This document shows positions 26,033-34,304 of a DNA stretch of 64,000 nt, piece after piece. Origin of the DNA: a bacterium. GTDB taxonomy: Bacteria > JAJVIF01. The stretch's first letter is position 1, and each line of letters opens with the position of its first letter. The notes beneath the pieces are model-generated. The model was not told the origin of the DNA and made no database searches. It saw only the letters and a list, made by a program, of their open reading frames with translations. The stretch spans positions 1,322,598-1,386,597 of the forward strand of contig JAJVIF010000001.1 of NCBI GenBank assembly GCA_022072165.1. The letters are read 5' to 3'. Made by a program: the position numbers and the translations under genes.

Positions 26033-26650
26033 CTAGCGCAGCGGGAAATGGAAGAGATCCTCTTCCCGATCCTGGGGCTGGCAGCTGATGTACATCTGCT
26101 GCAGCGGCACGCCTGGGTCGGGAAAGACCAGGGTGCCCTCCACCCAGGTACCGGGATAGAGGTAGAACCAGCCGTCAAACATGCTGTCCGGGTCGCCTTC
26201 TTCCCTGAGGACCGGCAGGTGCTGCTGGCCGGTCAGGTCGATGAGGACCGATGGTGCAAAAGTGAGGCTGAGGCAGAGTCGTTCAGAGGTGCGATTGCGA
26301 ACCCGGAGGTGGACTACAGTGAGCCGGGTCTCCGTGTCGCCTTCGTCGTCCTCTTCGTCGCGACTCTCACCATTGGAAATAACATCCTGACTGATGCCGA
26401 CAAGTGTGACCTCGAACAGGCGCCCACGCTCACGACGTGGCAGGTCGTAGGGATTCCCCTCGCCATCGGGTTGCGTTACAGAAGCACCGCAGTTCGAGCA
26501 AAAGCGGAAGTGCGCTTTGATCTCTTCCTGGCAGTCAGGGCAGATCGTTGGTTGCCAAGCTTCCGGAGTCCGGGGCAGACGCCCGGCCTCTTCCTGCTCG
26601 CTTGAGCAGTGGAGCAAGAATTCGTCGAAGGGATCGTAGTCGTGACGCAT
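26033..26650 (-). CDS. Zinc-ribbon protein with a beta-rich C-terminal domain
   Basis: This 205-residue protein has an acidic start, a zinc ribbon (CPDCQEEIKAHFRFCSNCG, two CxxC knuckles) at about 37-55, a charged linker, and a C-terminal part of about 120 residues whose phrases ('TVVHLRVRNRTSERLCLSL', 'WVEGTLVFPDPGVP') resemble DUF4352-type Ig-like domains. There is no membrane helix. GGAGG lies seven bases before the start. The function is unknown; the ribbon plus beta domain layout occurs in proteins that report on envelope or cytosolic stress, but this is only analogy. Confidence 0.75.
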   Translation of the reverse strand: MRHDYDPFDEFLLHCSSEQEEAGRLPRTPEAWQPTICPDCQEEIKAHFRFCSNCGASVTQPDGEGNPYDLPRRERGRLFEVTLVGISQDVISNGESRDEEDDEGDTETRLTVVHLRVRNRTSERLCLSLTFAPSVLIDLTGQQHLPVLREEGDPDSMFDGWFYLYPGTWVEGTLVFPDPGVPLQQMYISCQPQDREEDLFHFPLR

Positions 26651-27081
26651 GATGGTCCTCCCCTTGGCAAGCCGCGTGGCAACTCCCCGAGACTGGGGCT
26701 GTCCGCTGGAATAACTTTACCTGATTCCGGCCCGGCTGCTGGCCCTCACCTGTTGCTGAATCCCGCATAACAAGCGGGATACGTGACATACGGCGGTGTG
26801 TCCAAGAGGCGACACCCGCCAGATACGGTATACTGTATTACGCTATAGTGCGAACCTGCGGAGGGGGAGGAAACTCCGTGCTCTAATGATAGAGTCGTGC
26901 CCAGATGCCCCCAGGGGTTGATGGGACTTGAGGCATCGACCGGAAGGGACCCGATCGATGACCTGCTGTAAACAAATGTACACATACAGCGAGGCTGGTC
27001 GTGCTGGCACCATCCACAGCGAAAGCTAGTATCTTTGAGAAACTACTGTGCAGCCAAGTCTCGCATGCCAACTGGAGGCTC
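26651..27081 (+). ncRNA. 431-base non-coding stretch with a candidate structured RNA or long leader
   Basis: No convincing gene lies here. Two -10-like boxes on the plus strand (TATACT 26829-26834, TATAGT 26844-26849) point to a transcript starting near 26842-26857. Downstream there are several good helices: GGAG-GAAA-CTCC (26866-26877), CTCTA-ATGA-TAGAG (26881-26894), GATGCC with GGCATC (26904-26909 with 26931-26936), CATCGA with TCGATG (26934-26939 with 26954-26959), and GACC-t-GCTGTA with TACAGC…GGTC (26960-26970 with 26985-27000). The third and fourth share bases and exclude each other, as in a switch. Two further perfect or near-perfect hairpins lie upstream (26760-26780 and 26792-26820). 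It may be a leader of the gene at 27082 or a separate RNA. No known riboswitch class fits. Confidence 0.4.
26760..26780 (+). repeat. Hairpin upstream of the structured region
   Basis: ATCCCGC and GCGGGAT form a perfect 7-bp stem with a 7-base loop. A second one follows at 26792-26820 (10 bp with one bulge). No T-tract follows on either strand. Confidence 0.4.
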
Positions 27082-27804
27082 ATGACCACCCTCCGACTCC
27101 TCGGACCTGAAGCAGTCCTCCTCGCCCTGGCCCTGATGGGGCTGCTGTCCGGGGCGCTGATGCCGGTGCGTCTGTCGACTCTTCCTGTCAGGATCCACTC
27201 CATGGCCGCAGCAGAGAATCTCCCGCACGAAGCACTCTTTCATCTGGTAGATCATGGGATGTACTTTGGACGCGGCATGGGGGGCTACCAGCAATCGTTG
27301 CAGCCGATTCTGAAGCAGCTCCGGTCGCAGGGGCTGACGTTTGTGGAGCAGTACTGGCGTTGGGTCGGGGATGTGCCGCAAGAGGTCGTCGCGCAGCAGG
27401 TCGAGTTGCCGCTGGTGTCGCTCAACGGCAACAAGGTCGACCTGGAGCTCCTGGCGCGGTACATCGGTCCCCGGTACCTGCGGGAGCCAGGGGAACTGAT
27501 CTACATCCCGCTGGGAAGAGGCGTCATGAGTGCCGTGACTGGGGAGATGGCGTATCGCAACTACGCGGTCGTGGTCTTTGATTACTCCCCGGCCTCGAAG
27601 TCACGACCACGTCGAGCACAGGATTTCGGTTTCGGCCCCCGCGAAAACGTGCAGCAGGTCCAGGTGGGACCGTATCTGGCGATGTCGCCGCGGTACCCCA
27701 TCCCCCAGGAAGAGGTCACCCGCTATCAGCTCGACTCTGGGGAAACCGCAGAGGTACGGCAGCAGGGGACCCACTTTCGGATCCAGCTCTATCCGGGCGA
27801 GTAA
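27082..27804 (+). CDS. Secreted or membrane-anchored protein of unknown function
   Basis: This 240-residue protein has an N-terminal hydrophobic helix (AVLLALALMGLLSGALM, about residues 11-27) that may be a signal or anchor. The body is soluble and polar with motifs such as DLELLARYIGPRYLREPGELIYIPLGRGVMS and an 'AMSPRYPIPQEEVTRYQL' end. I recognise no family. I chose the ATG at 27082, which follows GGAGG closely; a longer frame from GTG 27001 would read through the structured RNA region. Confidence 0.65.
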   Translation: MTTLRLLGPEAVLLALALMGLLSGALMPVRLSTLPVRIHSMAAAENLPHEALFHLVDHGMYFGRGMGGYQQSLQPILKQLRSQGLTFVEQYWRWVGDVPQEVVAQQVELPLVSLNGNKVDLELLARYIGPRYLREPGELIYIPLGRGVMSAVTGEMAYRNYAVVVFDYSPASKSRPRRAQDFGFGPRENVQQVQVGPYLAMSPRYPIPQEEVTRYQLDSGETAEVRQQGTHFRIQLYPGE

Positions 27805-27834
27805 CCCGCCAGAGCCAGGTGCAGCCAGCGAAGT

Positions 27835-28386
27835 TTAGGCTTCCGGAACGGCAATGCGAAAGATGATGGGTCCAGTTTGCTGACGCTTGCGGAGGGCGAA
27901 GACCCTGACCTCATAGGTGCCCGCAATGGTGGGTTCCCAGAGGAAAGTCCCGCCGCTCATGCCTCCGCTGTAGCTGCTGTTGATGGACGGCGGATTCTCC
28001 CCTGCATTAACCCGGGAGATTTCGAGCCCCAGGTGATCCCCGATCTCCATCGGTGCGTTCGCAGCTGCCTTGAAGCTGATTTCCCAGGAGTTTGGCCCCA
28101 GGATAGGGGGCCAGGTGATTTTTTCGAGATTGATCCGGTCGCCCATGCTGTTGTGGACGGAGAGGACGTCCCCCGAAGTCACATCGAAGGTTTTGACTTC
28201 ATCCGGATCGGCCGCTGCCGGGGGAGTCGCTGGGGCGTCCGCCTGCGGCGCTCCCGCTGCCTGCACTCCCTGAGCCGGCGGCGGGTCACCTGCGGCCTGC
28301 GGTGACTTGCCCTGCTCTGCCGGGGGGGTGCCGCAGCCAGCGAGGAGGAGGAAGAAGAGAGCAGCGGGAAGGATGCGGGAGGTCAT
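27835..28386 (-). CDS. Small lipoprotein of unknown function
   Basis: This 183-residue protein has a lipoprotein signal (ALFFLLLAGC), a Pro/Ala/Gln-rich linker of about 55 residues, and a C-terminal beta-rich domain of about 110 residues that includes SGGTFLWEPTIAGTYEVRVFALRK, an Ig-like end. AGGAG lies upstream. It sits between the gene at 27082 and the large PrcB-repeat lipoprotein. Its function is unknown; export to the surface or periplasm is likely. Confidence 0.72.
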   Translation of the reverse strand: MTSRILPAALFFLLLAGCGTPPAEQGKSPQAAGDPPPAQGVQAAGAPQADAPATPPAAADPDEVKTFDVTSGDVLSVHNSMGDRINLEKITWPPILGPNSWEISFKAAANAPMEIGDHLGLEISRVNAGENPPSINSSYSGGMSGGTFLWEPTIAGTYEVRVFALRKRQQTGPIIFRIAVPEA

Positions 28387-28481
28387 GGACGGCGTAGCTC
28401 CTGGGGACCGAAGAGTGACGAGATGGTACCGCGTCAACTTCTTAGCAGTCGCCGGGCCATCCTGACAGCCGTCCAGCAAAA

Positions 28482-28507
28482 GCCCCCCAAAGCAGACTTT
28501 GGGGGGC
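28482..28507 (-). terminator. Intrinsic terminator of the PrcB-repeat gene
   Basis: GCCCCCCAAAG and CTTTGGGGGGC form an 11-bp stem with a CAGA loop, followed by TTTTGC on the minus strand, 35 bases beyond the stop at 28542. Confidence 0.85.
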
Positions 28508-28541
28508 CAACGCTGTTCAGGGCAAGTGGCAGTAGCCCGGC

Positions 28542-31406
28542 TTAAGGGCAGTGGTACTCCTGGTCATCGGCCTGGATGAACTCGACATCTGCCGCGACTC
28601 GGGGGATCGCGACCACGATGCTCCAGTTGCCGTCATCAAAGGGGCACTCTGCGTTGTAGAAGTCCCGGTGCCAGTCGACCCGGACCGGCTTTTCAGTGCC
28701 AGGTTCCGGCAGTTTGACACAGTCGATTACCGGCTGGCGCGTGATAGCCAGAACTCCCACGTTAATGGCCAGGACCATCTCCTGCTCGAAGTTCACCGGG
28801 GGCGGGGCGGAGCCGGGGTACCGGGAAGTCCAGTACTGCTGCCAGTGGCTGCCATCGCGGATGACCACCTCAGCGGGCCCGAACTGCTCGGACTGGCGGC
28901 CATCAGAGAGGAGGCGGAAATCCGTGCAGAGGGGGGGACAGGGCGGCGCGGTGGTCATCGACTCCCGCCACTCGACCTCCCCGGCAAACTTGTTGATCGA
29001 CACCACTTTGAGGGGTCGCCAGAAGCCCGGCGTCCCGCAGTTCGCCCCCGGGAAGATCTGGGTGTACTCCACGATGAGCTGGGGTGTGGCAGGTCGTTGG
29101 ATGCAGTCAATCCGGATCTGATGCGGGTTGAGGCTCACGGCACCAGGAGAAATCGCCAGCAACGAGCGGGTCTGGAAATTGATCTCCGGCGCTGGCGGCT
29201 CGTTGGGATACGCCTCCTGCCAGAAGAGGTTCCACTGCTCCTGATTCGTAATCAGCAGGCGGTACGGCCCATCCTTGTAGGAGACTTGCCGGTCGACGAC
29301 GACCTCGAAGGGCTCACAGGCGGGAGGCGGACAGGGCGCGCCCTGCTCCTCCCGGACTGTCCAGCGGACATTGCCGTTGAAGCGATTGAAGGCTGCGACG
29401 GCATACTGCTGATTCACGAAGGGCGGGCAGTTCTCGCCAGCGGAGATGATGGTGTAAACCACTTCGAGGTCCACGCCACCTACGCCGTTGGGGGTCCGCC
29501 GGATGCAGTCGATCACTACGCGGCGTCCGGGACTCGCGACTCCCATGGCGACCACACTCTGCTGCTCGAAATTCACCGGCGGTCGCGGGACATTGGGGAA
29601 CGCCTGAAGCCAGTACTGCTCCCACTGCACAATGTTGGTGATGAGCTGCTGATACGCCCCTTCTTTGAAATGGGGTTGATTCTGGATCAGCAACTGGAAC
29701 GGTTCACACGCCTGGGGCTCGCAGGGCGGAGCCTGGCGATCCCGTCGATCGAAAGTCGCGGCGGGCGTGAAGGGGATCACTCCGATATGTACCGGCGTGT
29801 TGATGATCTGCGGGGTCTCGCAGTTGGCACCCGGCGCTACGCCCTCCCAGCCGACATCAACCCGCTCCAGTGGAATCCCAGGACCCGGCGTGGGATTCGC
29901 CTTGAGCTCGATGATGTTGGCGTTATAGCCCTGACGTGAGGCGGACCCGACGGAGACCACCAGCACCCTTTCGGTGGCGAAGTCGACGCAGGGGACCGGT
30001 CCGGGGACCTGCAGCACCTGCCAGAGTTCCTGCAACTGTCCTGGCTGCTGGAGCATCAATTCCCGCGGGGGCTGACCGGCAGCCGGCGTGGTGCCATGGA
30101 AGAGCGTCTGGAACGGAACGTTGCCCAGCCCGCACTCAGTGATCCGCTGGGACTGCCGCCAGGCGACGGCGTTCCACTTCGGTCCCAGCCACATCCGGAA
30201 CGGGGAGGTCATGACGGTCTGTACACCGCATCCAGCGCCTGGACTCACAGTCGAGTAGCAAAGTTCCGGCAGGAGGCTGGAATGGGGCATGAGCGACGGC
30301 AGCACGGCATAGCCGCTTGTGGGCCGACTCCCCATGAAGGCAGCGTAGACGTTGAAGCACTGGAAGTTCACCGGCGGCGGGGCAGAGCCCGGCTGATGTT
30401 CCGCCCAGAGCTGCTGCCATTCGGCGGGGTTCGTGATCAGCTGTTCCCGGCCCTGCTGAATCGCGGAGTGCTGCCCATCGACCAGCGGTCGGAAAGGAGC
30501 ACCACCGGCACCATCGGAACAGGGTTCGGGGGTCGAGTTAAAGCCGATTTCATTCTCGAAGTGGAAGCCCGCCGAGTCATCAGCGCGGACCACCAGCCGG
30601 TCCTGCGGGCCGCTGCCAGGGATGGTGCCGCTCCAGATGTTGTCGCCAGCGATGGCATCCGGCGCTTCCCCGATGTCGTTCATTGAGTAGAGCACCGGCA
30701 GTGGGGACCCAGGGAAAAAGGCATTCACCTGCAGCGGGACATTGTTGGCCTGCCAGTCGATGACCAGTGCGGAAATGGTGGTGCCTTCGAGGGTCAGATT
30801 TTCAACAATCGGTTCCTGTCGGGCGGTCGGGAACGACGCATCGAGGTAGAACCGGAGTCCACCAAAGTTCGTAGCTCCCTGGGGCCACTGGATCCGAATC
30901 TGCCCTTCCAGCGATGACCCACCAAGGAAGCGACGTCGTTCCTGATCCTTACCGATGGCCACGACCGGCTTGCGCTGCCCGAAGCCAGGAGCCGCCGGAT
31001 AATCGCCCCCCCGCTCGGGGGTCGCGAAGCCATCGGGACCCAGAATCCGGTTGCCGTTCAGGTTGTAAAACGCTACCCAGAGTCCAAAGGCGGTGTACCG
31101 GGTTTTGTTGGTGAAACGCGCATGGATGTCCCAGATGCGGGTCACCGGATCGTAGTTCGTCTCCAGCAGGTCGACCTGGACGTAGGGGTCGACTACCAGC
31201 TGACCGGTCCGTTCATCGATCGCCTGCAGCACCGGGCTGCCAGTGGCATCCAGGGCCAGCTCATAGGCTCCCCACATCGAGCTTTGAGGCGGATCGGCCT
31301 GCTGGGGTGTCGCCGGTACAGCAGGTGACTTCTGCCTGCTACAGGCACTGAGCATGAACGCCAGCAAACAGACGGCGAGCATGAGACGGGAGATGGCGGT
31401 CCACAT
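28542..31406 (-). CDS. Large lipoprotein with five PrcB_C-like repeats
   Basis: This 954-residue protein has a lipoprotein signal (LAVCLLAFMLSAC). Residues about 30-290 form a beta-rich first part. About five repeats with a period of roughly 130 residues follow, each with the PrcB_C layout 'LITN..eW..lW…PPVNF….v..a…G…I.CI', beginning near residues 322, 452, 589, 719 and 849 (LITNPAEWQQLW, LMLQQPGQLQELW, LITNIVQWEQYW, LITNQEQWNLFW, VIRDGSHWQQYW). In Treponema denticola, PrcB helps to assemble the surface dentilisin protease; here the repeats may scaffold or guard exported proteins (inference). I chose 31406 because a GGGAG site lies nine bases before it. Confidence 0.83.
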   Translation of the reverse strand: MWTAISRLMLAVCLLAFMLSACSRQKSPAVPATPQQADPPQSSMWGAYELALDATGSPVLQAIDERTGQLVVDPYVQVDLLETNYDPVTRIWDIHARFTNKTRYTAFGLWVAFYNLNGNRILGPDGFATPERGGDYPAAPGFGQRKPVVAIGKDQERRRFLGGSSLEGQIRIQWPQGATNFGGLRFYLDASFPTARQEPIVENLTLEGTTISALVIDWQANNVPLQVNAFFPGSPLPVLYSMNDIGEAPDAIAGDNIWSGTIPGSGPQDRLVVRADDSAGFHFENEIGFNSTPEPCSDGAGGAPFRPLVDGQHSAIQQGREQLITNPAEWQQLWAEHQPGSAPPPVNFQCFNVYAAFMGSRPTSGYAVLPSLMPHSSLLPELCYSTVSPGAGCGVQTVMTSPFRMWLGPKWNAVAWRQSQRITECGLGNVPFQTLFHGTTPAAGQPPRELMLQQPGQLQELWQVLQVPGPVPCVDFATERVLVVSVGSASRQGYNANIIELKANPTPGPGIPLERVDVGWEGVAPGANCETPQIINTPVHIGVIPFTPAATFDRRDRQAPPCEPQACEPFQLLIQNQPHFKEGAYQQLITNIVQWEQYWLQAFPNVPRPPVNFEQQSVVAMGVASPGRRVVIDCIRRTPNGVGGVDLEVVYTIISAGENCPPFVNQQYAVAAFNRFNGNVRWTVREEQGAPCPPPACEPFEVVVDRQVSYKDGPYRLLITNQEQWNLFWQEAYPNEPPAPEINFQTRSLLAISPGAVSLNPHQIRIDCIQRPATPQLIVEYTQIFPGANCGTPGFWRPLKVVSINKFAGEVEWRESMTTAPPCPPLCTDFRLLSDGRQSEQFGPAEVVIRDGSHWQQYWTSRYPGSAPPPVNFEQEMVLAINVGVLAITRQPVIDCVKLPEPGTEKPVRVDWHRDFYNAECPFDDGNWSIVVAIPRVAADVEFIQADDQEYHCP

Positions 31407-31659
31407 GTGAACGCTCCCAGATAGCGAATGGAGGTGGGAAAAGGCAGTTCTGCCAGGACGTGCAGCGTTATGGTCCCCTACGGTGCCGAAGGATGTCAAG
31501 GGCAAACGTGGTTCGCACAAGTCGGGAACTTTGGCCTGTGAGCGACGTCAAACCTGCCACTAACGGGATTACTGGCGCTCCCGCTGGCAGCTTCGACGCG
31601 TTCCCTGAGCGCGCTTCTTTCAAAACCCATCTCTTTTGGAGCACAAAGGAGTACTCCCC

Positions 31660-32307
31660 ATGCGCCGATTTCTCTGCGGCCTGCCGCTGCTGGTGCTGAC
31701 AGTCGCGCTGGCTGGCTGTTCTGGGGGCTCGACCCCGGTCGCGACCGATCTGGACCGTAGCGCCACGGAAGCCGGTGGCGGCTCTCCGCCCCAGCCGCCC
31801 CGGGGCTGTCCCCGCTTCTTCGACATCATCCTGTCTCATCGGGGGCCGGGACCGGACCCCATCACCCACCCCGGGCATCTGATGGTGGATGCCTGTGTCA
31901 ATCCGAACGAGCCGAATCACGCCGCCATCGCCTTCAAGCTTCGGGAGGGGGATCACATCCTCCGGATTCCGGGGATCAGCGTGGACTGCCCGGAGGGCGC
32001 GAACGGCGAATGCTTCCGTGGGCATCGGCTCGAGGAGCGGGGGAACGACGAGCGGGGGGTCCGGATTGTCTGGAACACCGCCTTCAGCATTCGCGAAACG
32101 AACCAGGGTCCCCGAGTGATGGGGGAACTGATCCGGAACCGCACCCGCTGGTTCACCCGGCCGAACGGCGAGAAGCATGAGGACTTCGATCGACTGGTGC
32201 TGCAGTTCCAGGGACGCCCTGGCGCGGCTCCGCCGCCTCCCCCACCCCCGCCGCCGCCGCCTCCGGGTGATGGTGGTGGTGACAGTGGTGGTCCCGGTAA
32301 CGGCTAA
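31660..32307 (+). CDS. Lipoprotein of the RTRW family, copy 1
   Basis: This 215-residue protein has a lipoprotein signal (LLVLTVALAGC). The central domain shares a C-terminal motif with the next two genes: here RNRTRWFTRPNGEKHEDFDRLVL, in the others RLRTRWFLNRDGS and RVRTRWTIDRNGE. Two mature-domain cysteines lie near CPEGANGECF. It ends with a proline run (about 12 prolines) and a Gly/Asp tail. AAGGAG precedes the ATG. The family is not one I recognise; surface location is likely. Confidence 0.75.
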   Translation: MRRFLCGLPLLVLTVALAGCSGGSTPVATDLDRSATEAGGGSPPQPPRGCPRFFDIILSHRGPGPDPITHPGHLMVDACVNPNEPNHAAIAFKLREGDHILRIPGISVDCPEGANGECFRGHRLEERGNDERGVRIVWNTAFSIRETNQGPRVMGELIRNRTRWFTRPNGEKHEDFDRLVLQFQGRPGAAPPPPPPPPPPPPGDGGGDSGGPGNG

Positions 32308-32357
32308 TCTCGCACGCGCAGACTCCTGACTGACGCCATCACCGATCGTCAGTCCCG

Positions 32358-32384
32358 GCATCCCCGACGCATCGTCGGGGATGC
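32358..32384 (+). terminator. Intrinsic terminator after RTRW copy 1
   Basis: GCATCCCCGACG and CGTCGGGGATGC form a perfect 12-bp stem with a CAT loop, followed by TCTGCTTTTG. Confidence 0.85.
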
Positions 32385-32572
32385 TCTGCTTTTGGGCTCT
32401 GGCACTTGCAGCGCGCAGTACGCCAGAGATCTGCCAGATATGTGTCAAACATTTACACAGGACCTGTAAGCTACATTCAGGGCCGCTAAATAGCCCAGCA
32501 GTTCCATTGTGTCACCCGTCAGATATTAGCCATAGCACTGCATCCCGCGACTCGTGTCAGGAGCTCCAGCCT

Positions 32573-33253
32573 ATGTCAAGCGTCCGACCAGTCTGCTGCG
32601 CCCTCGCGACCGCGCTCCTGTTGAGCGCCTGCGCCGGCTCCTCTCAACCCCCGACCTCCAATGAAACCCCCGCGCTGCGTCCGACGCCCGCCGACGCTCC
32701 CATTAGCGACAACCCCTTCCTTGATGACCTCCCTGCCGATTCTGACAGCGATCGCACCGGCGCTGGCGGAGATTTGGGAAGCGCTGACCCCGCCTGCGAG
32801 CACAAGTTCAAGCTGGATCTCTTCGTCGCTGGCACCGGCGACCGTCCAGACTGGTACGGCCATGGCCGGCTCCGGGTCAATCCCTGTGTCTCGCCCTTTG
32901 CGGACCACGATGGCGAGATGCGGGTCCGGCTCCCCGATGTGAACCGCGGGGTGAATGTCCGGATGCACAAGCAGGAGGACTCCACCGAGACCGAGCGCCA
33001 CTATGTCGGGCGCAAGCTCGCTGGCAAAGGGGGCGACTCCCAGGCCTCCCTGGTGATGTGGGAGATCGATGCCCGGGTCACCAATCACAGCGTGCATCCC
33101 TACGTCCGAACGAACGGGTCGGTGACCAGGCTCCGGACCCGTTGGTTCCTGAATCGTGATGGCAGCCTGTCGCAGAGTAACGATGAGCTGGTCGCGACGT
33201 TCACGGGCGTTCCGACTCCTGAGCAGGAACCCAAGAAGTGTAAGGACCTCTAG
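32573..33253 (+). CDS. Lipoprotein of the RTRW family, copy 2
   Basis: This 226-residue protein has a lipoprotein signal (LATALLLSAC). A Thr/Pro/Asp linker is followed by the family domain: a strand-rich part from about 75 (FKLDLFVAGTGDRPDWYG) and the closing motif VTRLRTRWFLNRDGS…LVATFTGVP. I chose the ATG at 32573, with GGAG upstream, over the longer frame that begins inside the previous terminator region. Confidence 0.75.
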   Translation: MSSVRPVCCALATALLLSACAGSSQPPTSNETPALRPTPADAPISDNPFLDDLPADSDSDRTGAGGDLGSADPACEHKFKLDLFVAGTGDRPDWYGHGRLRVNPCVSPFADHDGEMRVRLPDVNRGVNVRMHKQEDSTETERHYVGRKLAGKGGDSQASLVMWEIDARVTNHSVHPYVRTNGSVTRLRTRWFLNRDGSLSQSNDELVATFTGVPTPEQEPKKCKDL

Positions 33254-33283
33254 GGATCTTCCGTGCCCGGCTGTGTGACGTCT

Positions 33284-33310
33284 GCACCGCGCTGCTTGCC
33301 AGCGCGGTGC
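33284..33310 (+). terminator. Terminator-like hairpin after RTRW copy 2
   Basis: GCACCGCGCTG and CAGCGCGGTGC form an 11-bp stem with a 5-base loop, followed by TTCTGTTTG. It lies 31 bases after the stop. Confidence 0.75.
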
Positions 33311-33363
33311 TTCTGTTTGTGGCCAGGACACGCAAGGGGGAGGGGACCAGCGCATCTGTCAAT

Positions 33364-33406
33364 GCAGGGGACCAGTCTGGCTGGCACCCTGCGACTGGTC
33401 CCCTGC
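33364..33406. repeat. Perfect 14-bp inverted repeat upstream of RTRW copy 3
   Basis: GCAGGGGACCAGTC at 33364-33377 and GACTGGTCCCCTGC at 33393-33406 flank a 15-base loop. The half-site GGGGACCAG also occurs once more just upstream as a direct repeat. No T-tract follows. It could be a protein binding site or a hairpin in the leader of the gene at 33491. Confidence 0.6.
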
Positions 33407-33490
33407 TGGGAGCCGACAGAAGCGCGTTGAGCCACGAAGCTATGGACATCAAGCAGCCCTGCTGCATCGACGACCCAAGGACACCTTCCC

Positions 33491-34270
33491 ATGACGCGCT
33501 TCCCCCTCCTGCTGACAGCCCTGGTGACCACCCTCGGCCTGGCGGCCTGCTCCGGTGCCACGACCAGCCCCCTCGCCCCGGCGAACAATCCTGTGCATTC
33601 GGCGCAGGTGCTGCCCGGTGATCCGTGCAACTCTCTCTTTGAAGTCAGCATCATCGTGCCTCCGGAGCACCGTGATGAAATCGGCGATCTGCCGGGGACG
33701 TTCCTCCTCAACACCTGCCCGCCATCCGGCACTGAGGGCGATGCCCTGATGACCCTGACTGCCTACGAGCGAAATGAGTCGATCACCATTCCTGGGTTTG
33801 AGGATTTGTCGGCCGAAGTGCCGACCTGGAATGGCACCCGCGAAATTGTCCGCATCGAGCCTGACAAGGGCCGTGAAATTCGCTGGACCATGTCGGCCAG
33901 CATCACCACCAACAGCGTGACGGCGAATCGAGTGGACGGCACCCTGAGCCGGGTACGGACTCGCTGGACCATCGATCGCAACGGCGAGCGCCGGGAGCGC
34001 CATGACACCTTGTCGCTGAGTTTTTCCGGCTTCCAGATTTCGAGTGAAGCGCCCGGTGCTGGGCAGCCCGGCGGCGACGACAACGGCGGCGGACAGGGGG
34101 CTGATGACGGCCCGGGCGACGACAACGGGGGCGACCAGGGGGCAGATGACGGCCCGGGCGACGACAACGGTGGCGATGAGGGGGCAGATGACGATGACCA
34201 CGGTGGTCACGACGACGACGATGAGGATGACGACGACGACGACGATGAGGATGACGACGACGACGACTAG
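33491..34270 (+). CDS. Lipoprotein of the RTRW family, copy 3, with an Asp-rich repeat tail
   Basis: This 259-residue protein has a lipoprotein signal (ALVTTLGLAAC). Residues about 45-180 form the family domain, ending LSRVRTRWTIDRNGERRER…LSLSFSGFQ. The last 70 residues are low complexity: a 14-residue unit (GDDNGGDQGADDGP) occurs about three times and is followed by an almost pure run of Asp with a few Glu and His. Such acidic tails often bind calcium or other cations. In the DNA the unit is a 42-bp tandem repeat (about 34070-34200). The ATG follows an AAGGA-like site. Confidence 0.78.
   Translation: MTRFPLLLTALVTTLGLAACSGATTSPLAPANNPVHSAQVLPGDPCNSLFEVSIIVPPEHRDEIGDLPGTFLLNTCPPSGTEGDALMTLTAYERNESITIPGFEDLSAEVPTWNGTREIVRIEPDKGREIRWTMSASITTNSVTANRVDGTLSRVRTRWTIDRNGERRERHDTLSLSFSGFQISSEAPGAGQPGGDDNGGGQGADDGPGDDNGGDQGADDGPGDDNGGDEGADDDDHGGHDDDDEDDDDDDDEDDDDDD
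34070..34200 (+). repeat. 42-bp tandem repeat inside the acidic tail
   Basis: About three copies of a 42-base unit (centred on GGCGACGACAACGG and GGCAGATGACGG) keep the reading frame and code the 14-residue unit. The copies differ at few bases, which suggests recent expansion or slippage. Confidence 0.7.
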
Positions 34271-34304
34271 TCGACTCCATCCTGCGCTGCCTGACTGCTG
34301 TGAG

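Noticed and set aside
26862-26885. Resemblance to the CR-I segment of RNase P RNA (GAGGAAACTCCGTGCTC)
   Set aside because: About 15 of 18 bases fit the GAGGAAAGTCC…GCTC pattern, but the key AAAG reads AAAC, no ACAGAA-type 3' partner or GGTAAAC segment follows in the right order, and a real gene begins about 210 bases later, too early for a full RNase P RNA.
28551-29939. 462-codon plus-strand frame opposite the PrcB-repeat gene
   Set aside because: It mirrors the repeat gene, which has a lipoprotein signal, ribosome site and terminator; the plus frame has none of these.
34070-34200. Direct repeats that could be mistaken for a CRISPR array
   Set aside because: The units are contiguous without spacers, in frame, and code an acidic protein tail.
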